In this document: piece after piece, positions 60,413 to 64,000 of the stretch
How positions within the stretch are numbered: position 1 is the stretch's first letter
Layout: each line of letters starts with the position of its first letter
DNA from: Halegenticoccus tardaugens
GTDB taxonomy: Archaea; Halobacteriota; Halobacteria; Halobacteriales; Haloferacaceae
DNA: 64,000 nt
NCBI RefSeq assembly: GCF_004116405.1
Contig: NZ_SDIC01000011.1
Location: forward strand, 1-64,000
Direction of reading: 5' to 3'
Translations under genes and position numbers: made by a program
Notes under the pieces: model-generated
The model's database searches: none
Seen by the model: the letters and a program-made list of their open reading frames with translations, nothing else
Told to the model about the DNA's origin: nothing

Positions 60413-61690
60413 TCACGGACGCCGCGCCGCGATCGCTTCGATCGACGCGGCGAGCACGTCGACCCCGATCGGGATGGACGCTTCGTCCACGTCGAACGTG
60501 CCCGTGTGGTGGCCGCCGGGGTGGTCGGTCCCGACGTTGACGTACGCGGCGAGGCCGCCGGCCTCCTGGACCCGGCGCATCAGGTAGGTCGCGTCCTCGC
60601 TGCCGCCGAGCGAGTCCCGCCGGATCACCGACTCGACGCCCGCCGTCTCGCCGCCGACGTCGGCGACGAGGTCGACGAGGGTGTCGTCGCTGCGGGCGCT
60701 CGGCGCTCGGCCCTCCGTCGTTATCTCGACCTCGCAGCCGTGCATCTCCGCGGCCGACCGCAGGACGCGCACCGCGCGCTCTCGCATGTACTCCATGAGT
60801 TCGGTCGTCTCCCCCCTGACCTCGCCCTCGACGAACGCCTCCTCGGGGACGATGTTCGTCGCCGTCCCGCCGCCGACGAGGCCGGCGTTGACCCGCGTCG
60901 CGCCGTCCGAGTGCCGGGAGATGCCGTGGAGGTTCTGCACCGCCGTCGCCATCGCCAGCACCGCGTTGTCCCCCTCCTCGGGTTTGGCACCGGCGTGCGC
61001 CGGGGTGCCGGTGAACGCCGCGCGGAAGTGGTGGACCGCGAGGAAGCCGTCGATGCCGGCGACGATCTCGCCGGTCGGGTGGTCGAGGCCGACGTGGACG
61101 GCCAGCAGGTAGTCCACGTCGTCGAGGTGGCCGCTCTCCGCCATCGGGCCGCCGCCGCCGACGACCTCCTCGCTCGGCTGGAAGAACACCTTCAGCGTCC
61201 CCTCGAAGTCGCTCTCCGCGATCGCGTCGATGACGCCGATCCCGAGCGTCGCGTGGGCGTCGTGACCGCAGGCGTGCATGTAACCCGCCGTCTCGGAGCG
61301 GTACCCCCCCGCGGCGGGCGCGTGGCTCCCGTCGTCGGATTCGGCGATCGGGAGCGCGTCGATGTCGACCCGGAGACCGACGGTCGGGCCGTCGCCCCGC
61401 CGGACGACGGCCACCGCGCCCGTGTAGCCCCCCGCGAGCGATTCGAGCACGTCCTCGCGCGCGCCCGCCTCGCGAGCGCGCTCGAACCACGCGTCGAGGT
61501 CGGTTTCGTCGGGAACGGCCATGCGGTCGTCGGTGAGCACCTCGCGGCCGACGTACAGCTCGTCGACGGGACGCGTTTCGAGTTCGTCGACGATTCGCGC
61601 GGTCGTGTAGAACTCCCGCCAGGCGGGTTCCGGGTGTCGGTGGAGATCGCGCCGGAGCGCGACGAGGTCTTCGGGTGCCGATCGGCTCAT
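60413..61690 (-). CDS. amidohydrolase, M20 family peptidase
   Basis: A 425-residue M20/IAL-type enzyme. DLHRHPEPAWREFYT near the N-terminus, LRVDIDALPI and the metal motif YMHACGHDAHATLGIG (about 137-152) are diagnostic, followed by QPSEEVVGGGGPM (Glu ligands) and AVHVGLDHPTGEI; the C-terminal GTDHPGGHHTGTFDVDE has the final His. Such enzymes hydrolyse N-acyl amino acids, indole-3-acetyl conjugates or hippurate-like amides. The ATG at 61690 has gtgtttatac 27 nt upstream. Confidence 0.9.
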   Translation of the reverse strand: MSRSAPEDLVALRRDLHRHPEPAWREFYTTARIVDELETRPVDELYVGREVLTDDRMAVPDETDLDAWFERAREAGAREDVLESLAGGYTGAVAVVRRGDGPTVGLRVDIDALPIAESDDGSHAPAAGGYRSETAGYMHACGHDAHATLGIGVIDAIAESDFEGTLKVFFQPSEEVVGGGGPMAESGHLDDVDYLLAVHVGLDHPTGEIVAGIDGFLAVHHFRAAFTGTPAHAGAKPEEGDNAVLAMATAVQNLHGISRHSDGATRVNAGLVGGGTATNIVPEEAFVEGEVRGETTELMEYMRERAVRVLRSAAEMHGCEVEITTEGRAPSARSDDTLVDLVADVGGETAGVESVIRRDSLGGSEDATYLMRRVQEAGGLAAYVNVGTDHPGGHHTGTFDVDEASIPIGVDVLAASIEAIAARRP

Positions 61691-61871
61691 GCGCGTTCGG
61701 TCGCGACGACGGGGTATAAACACCGACTCCGCGGCAAGGAACCGGGTCGGGGGTCCGCCGTCCGCGACGAGGATCGGGTCGGGGGGCCGTCGGCGCGCGC
61801 TTCGGCCCCCCTCGGATCGCGCCGCTTCCAGGTCGCACCGTTTATTACCCGCGAACGGATTCGTGTGGTGT

Positions 61872-63401
61872 ATGAGTACTGTTGACGTCGATGACCCACC
61901 AAACGAACGACAGCTCAGATTCCGCGGCGGGCGGCTAGTGAGCGGCTTCCCGATCGGCTTTTTCATCCTCTGGGCGATCGTCCAGAGCGGCGTGCTGGGG
62001 ATCGGCGACACCACGGGCCTCGTCGCCGGGATGCTGATCGGGCTCATCCTCGGGATGCTGTTCGTGAAAGGCAACTGGAAGTACTACGCGGACACGGTGT
62101 TCGAGGGGATGACACAGCGGGTCGCCGCGACGGCCATCGTCGCGTGGCTCTGGGCGGGAATGTTCGCCCAGACGCTTCAGGACGGCGGGTTCGTCGACGG
62201 CCTCGTCTGGGCCGCCCAGGCGTTCAACGTCGGTGCTGCGCTCTTTCCCGCCGTCACGTTCCTCCTCGCCGCCCTGCTGGCGACGGGTATCGGAACCGGT
62301 TACGGCACCGCCATCGCGTTCGTCGGCCTCGTCTTCCCCGCCGGCGTGCTGCTCGGCGCGAACCCGATACTCATGTTCGGCGCGATCCTCTCGGGGGCGG
62401 TGTTCGGCGACAACCTCGCGCCGGTGAGCGACACCACCATCGTCAGCGCCGTCACGCAGGAGGCCGACATCGGGGGCGTCGTCGCCTCCCGGTTCAAGTA
62501 CGCGATCGTCGCGGCGGTGTTCGCCTTCGCCGCGTATCTGGTCGCCGGAGCCGCGATGCCGGGCGCGAACGTGCAGGGACCGGGCGTGGGCGAATCGGCC
62601 ACCGCGCTGGGCCTCGTCCACCTGCTCCCGATCGCCGTCGTCATCGGCACCGCCGTCAGCGGTCGCCACATCATCGAGGCGATCTCGTGGGGGCTCATCG
62701 CGGCGGTGGTCCTCAACCTCGCGCTCGGTCTCGCGCCGGCGAGCGCGATGCTGCTCTTCGAGGCCCCGCAGTCCGGACTGACGCGGGCGATCGCCGACGC
62801 GCCCGTGATCGGCGCGGTGGTGGAGACGGTTCCGGCCGAGGACGCGGCCGTCGGCGGGAGCATCTACGACGGCGCGGCGGGCTTCTTCTCGCTCATCGTG
62901 CTGGTGCTCCTCATCGTCGCCGGCGCGCAGATCATGCGCCGCGGCGGCGCGTTCGACGCGATTCAGGACTTCCTGCTCGACACGGTCGCGACCTCCGTCC
63001 GCCGGGCGGAGACGACGATGGTGCTCGGGACGGCGATCGTCAACGCGACGATCACGATCAACACGGCCGCCGAGATCGCGGTCGCGCCGTACATCCGGAC
63101 GCTCGGCGAGCGGTTCAACATCAACGGCTACCGTCGGGCGAACATCCTCGACGCGAACACCTCCGCGCTCGGGTACATCTTCCCGTGGGGCGGCGGCGTA
63201 CTCGCGGGGTACACCGAGATGCAGGGGCTGCCCGAGCAGTACGAGTGGTTCACGCAGGCGATGGTGGTGAACCCGGCGAGCGTGTGGCCGTACGTCTTCC
63301 ACGGGTGGCTCCTCGTCGCGGTGTTCCTCGTCGCGGCGTGGACCGGTTTCGGCCGGGAGTACGTTCCCGACCGGCGGAGCGAGGAGGTGTCTCGCGTATG
63401 A
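61872..63401 (+). CDS. Na+/H+ antiporter, NhaC family
   Basis: A 509-residue membrane protein with about 12 helices. GIGTGYGTAIAFVGLVFPAG, SGAVFGDNLAPVSDTTIVSA (about 174-193; the conserved DN-APVSDTT core of NhaC) and VNATITINTAAEIAVAPY near the second half are typical. It extrudes Na+ for H+. A TATA box (cgtttattacc) is 28 nt upstream of the ATG, so it is leaderless. The stop overlaps the next ATG (ATGA). Confidence 0.9.
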   Translation: MSTVDVDDPPNERQLRFRGGRLVSGFPIGFFILWAIVQSGVLGIGDTTGLVAGMLIGLILGMLFVKGNWKYYADTVFEGMTQRVAATAIVAWLWAGMFAQTLQDGGFVDGLVWAAQAFNVGAALFPAVTFLLAALLATGIGTGYGTAIAFVGLVFPAGVLLGANPILMFGAILSGAVFGDNLAPVSDTTIVSAVTQEADIGGVVASRFKYAIVAAVFAFAAYLVAGAAMPGANVQGPGVGESATALGLVHLLPIAVVIGTAVSGRHIIEAISWGLIAAVVLNLALGLAPASAMLLFEAPQSGLTRAIADAPVIGAVVETVPAEDAAVGGSIYDGAAGFFSLIVLVLLIVAGAQIMRRGGAFDAIQDFLLDTVATSVRRAETTMVLGTAIVNATITINTAAEIAVAPYIRTLGERFNINGYRRANILDANTSALGYIFPWGGGVLAGYTEMQGLPEQYEWFTQAMVVNPASVWPYVFHGWLLVAVFLVAAWTGFGREYVPDRRSEEVSRV

Positions 63402-63655
63402 TCGGGAAGTTCCTCGCGGGCTGGAAGTTCAGGACCAGCACGCCCGCCTACGAACCGGGCGACGAGCTCACGGCGTTCGTGACGGGCGACCGCGGCGGGG
63501 CGGCCGTCGTTCGGGTCGGCGACACGATCATCAGGCTGCCGGACGCGGATCCGTCGCTCGTCGAGCGTCGGATCGAGCTGCGCGTCGTCGAGTTCGACGC
63601 GAAAACGCACGAGGGACGCGGGGAAGTCCTCCGCGTGCTCGACGGGCGGGAGTGA
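63398..63655 (+). CDS. 85-residue OB/TRAM-fold-like protein
   Basis: A small protein starting MIGKFLAGWKFRTSTPAYEP and continuing GDELTAFVTGDRGGAAVVRV with GDTIIRLPDADPS and EGRGEVLRVLDGRE. The alternating beta pattern and the RGGAAVVRVGDTIIRL strand pair resemble a TRAM-like OB fold; I recall a haloarchaeal DUF family of this kind but cannot name it with certainty. It overlaps the antiporter stop by ATGA, so it is the second gene of that operon; it may be an RNA-binding or regulatory partner. Confidence 0.75.
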   Translation: MIGKFLAGWKFRTSTPAYEPGDELTAFVTGDRGGAAVVRVGDTIIRLPDADPSLVERRIELRVVEFDAKTHEGRGEVLRVLDGRE

Positions 63656-63673
63656 GCGGACCCGTCTATCAGT

Positions 63674-64000
63674 TCAGTTTCGACGGTAGCCGAGCGGCTT
63701 CTTCTGTTCGACTTCGATCTCCACGTGGACGCTGTCGGGGAAGTCCCGGTGGCCGATCTCGCGGGCGATGTGCTCGTTGCCGTGGATCTCGAGCCGGCGC
63801 GAGTACACCGTGTACGACCACGGCGGAAACTCGTCGCCAGGCGAGAGCCGCCGGTACTGCGGCACGATGAGCCGCTCCGGCGGCGAGGAGTGCGGCCCTT
63901 TACACTCCGCGCCCTTGCGTTCGATCAGTCGTTTCAGGTCGTCGACGACGCCGTCCAGGGCGGCTCGATCTCCGCTCTGGAAGCTGAGTTTGGTTACGAA
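63674..64000 (-). CDS. uS10/mL48-like protein, partial
   Basis: At least 108 codons to the stop at 63674 are seen; the start lies beyond the right edge by only a few residues at most. The reading FVTKLSFQSGDRAALDGVVD, then IERKGAECKGPHSSPPERLI and YSRRLEIHGNEHIAREIGH resembles the ribosomal protein uS10 / mL48 fold (ferredoxin-like with the K-GP-LP-like loop). It is longer than a normal uS10 loop variant and ends EVEQKKPLGYRRN. It is convergent with the OB-fold gene. Function beyond RNA binding cannot be stated. Confidence 0.75.
   Translation of the reverse strand, partial: FVTKLSFQSGDRAALDGVVDDLKRLIERKGAECKGPHSSPPERLIVPQYRRLSPGDEFPPWSYTVYSRRLEIHGNEHIAREIGHRDFPDSVHVEIEVEQKKPLGYRRN

Noticed and set aside
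1..64000. tRNA, rRNA or CRISPR array
   Set aside because: No gap contains a cloverleaf-like sequence, rRNA signature or a regularly spaced repeat-spacer array; the only tandem repeats are the 18-bp and 21-bp ones described.

Overview
The window is chromosomal DNA from a halophilic archaeon (class Halobacteria). The evidence is strong G+C richness with long antisense shadow frames, acidic predicted proteins, TATA boxes about 27 nt upstream of start codons (leaderless mRNAs), and archaeal marker genes: GTP cyclohydrolase III, TFB, archaeal-type MBF1, short archaeal triosephosphate isomerase, digeranylgeranylglycerophospholipid reductase, CDP-alcohol phosphatidyltransferase, two-subunit 2-oxoacid:ferredoxin oxidoreductase and HerA-like ATPase. 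The lineage within Halobacteria cannot be fixed from this sequence alone. No rRNA, tRNA, CRISPR array or intact insertion sequence was seen. Both ends cut genes (GTP cyclohydrolase III on the left, a uS10-like protein on the right).

Layout. 1-7.8 kb: housekeeping and stress genes (HAD phosphatase, DJ-1/PfpI protein, two OsmC paralogues, UPF0173 metallohydrolase, FAH-family enzyme, an orphan tungstate-type binding lipoprotein, a bacterioopsin-activator-type regulator, a glutamate-cysteine ligase-like enzyme). 8.0-11.8 kb: hisC, an adenylate kinase 6-like NTPase and a CDP-alcohol phosphatidyltransferase in one tight operon, then MBF1 and tpiA. 11.9-15.1 kb: HerA-like ATPase and DNA polymerase IV. 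15.3-18.7 kb: Lrp/AsnC regulator and porBA. 18.7-23.3 kb: an accessory patch with AT-rich segments, a 1121-residue PKD surface protein with an unusual Lys/Glu/Thr repeat region, and a mosaic membrane-anchored glycoprotein-like partner. 23.3-30.8 kb: aromatic amino acid genes (aroC, aroA, tyrA) with an M24 peptidase, an MFS carrier and an Rsm22-like methyltransferase. 30.9-37.9 kb: ferritin-like DUF892 protein, Na+/dicarboxylate symporter, very small leaderless genes, a palindrome cluster that looks like a transposon-end relic, a Met-rich multicopper oxidase and a frameshifted NodU/CmcH-type carbamoyltransferase.

38.1-42.9 kb is a sulfur-trafficking island: TauE/SafE exporter with a 49-residue membrane protein, a YeeE/YedE channel split into two genes, a rhodanese-metallo-beta-lactamase fusion, TusA and DsrE-like proteins. 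Its three promoters carry AT-rich inverted repeats that share the core TATTGT. 42.9-44.0 kb: VOC enzyme and flavin reductase operon. 44.5-49.4 kb: an operon of secreted COG1361-type protein, MMPL/RND exporter and TrmB regulator behind a TTGTA-N6-TACAA operator. 49.4-56.5 kb: acylphosphatase, phosphohexomutase and a complete BMP-type (nucleoside) ABC importer. 56.6-64 kb: geranylgeranyl reductase, a signal-peptide-bearing winged-helix protein, a TFB paralogue, an M20 amidohydrolase, NhaC-type antiporter, a small OB-fold-like protein and the uS10-like protein.

Most interesting for follow-up: the sulfur island with its shared operators, the mosaic PKD/glycoprotein pair, the carbamoyltransferase interrupted at a six-base homopolymer, the predicted TrmB-controlled exporter, and the HTH protein that carries an export signal.
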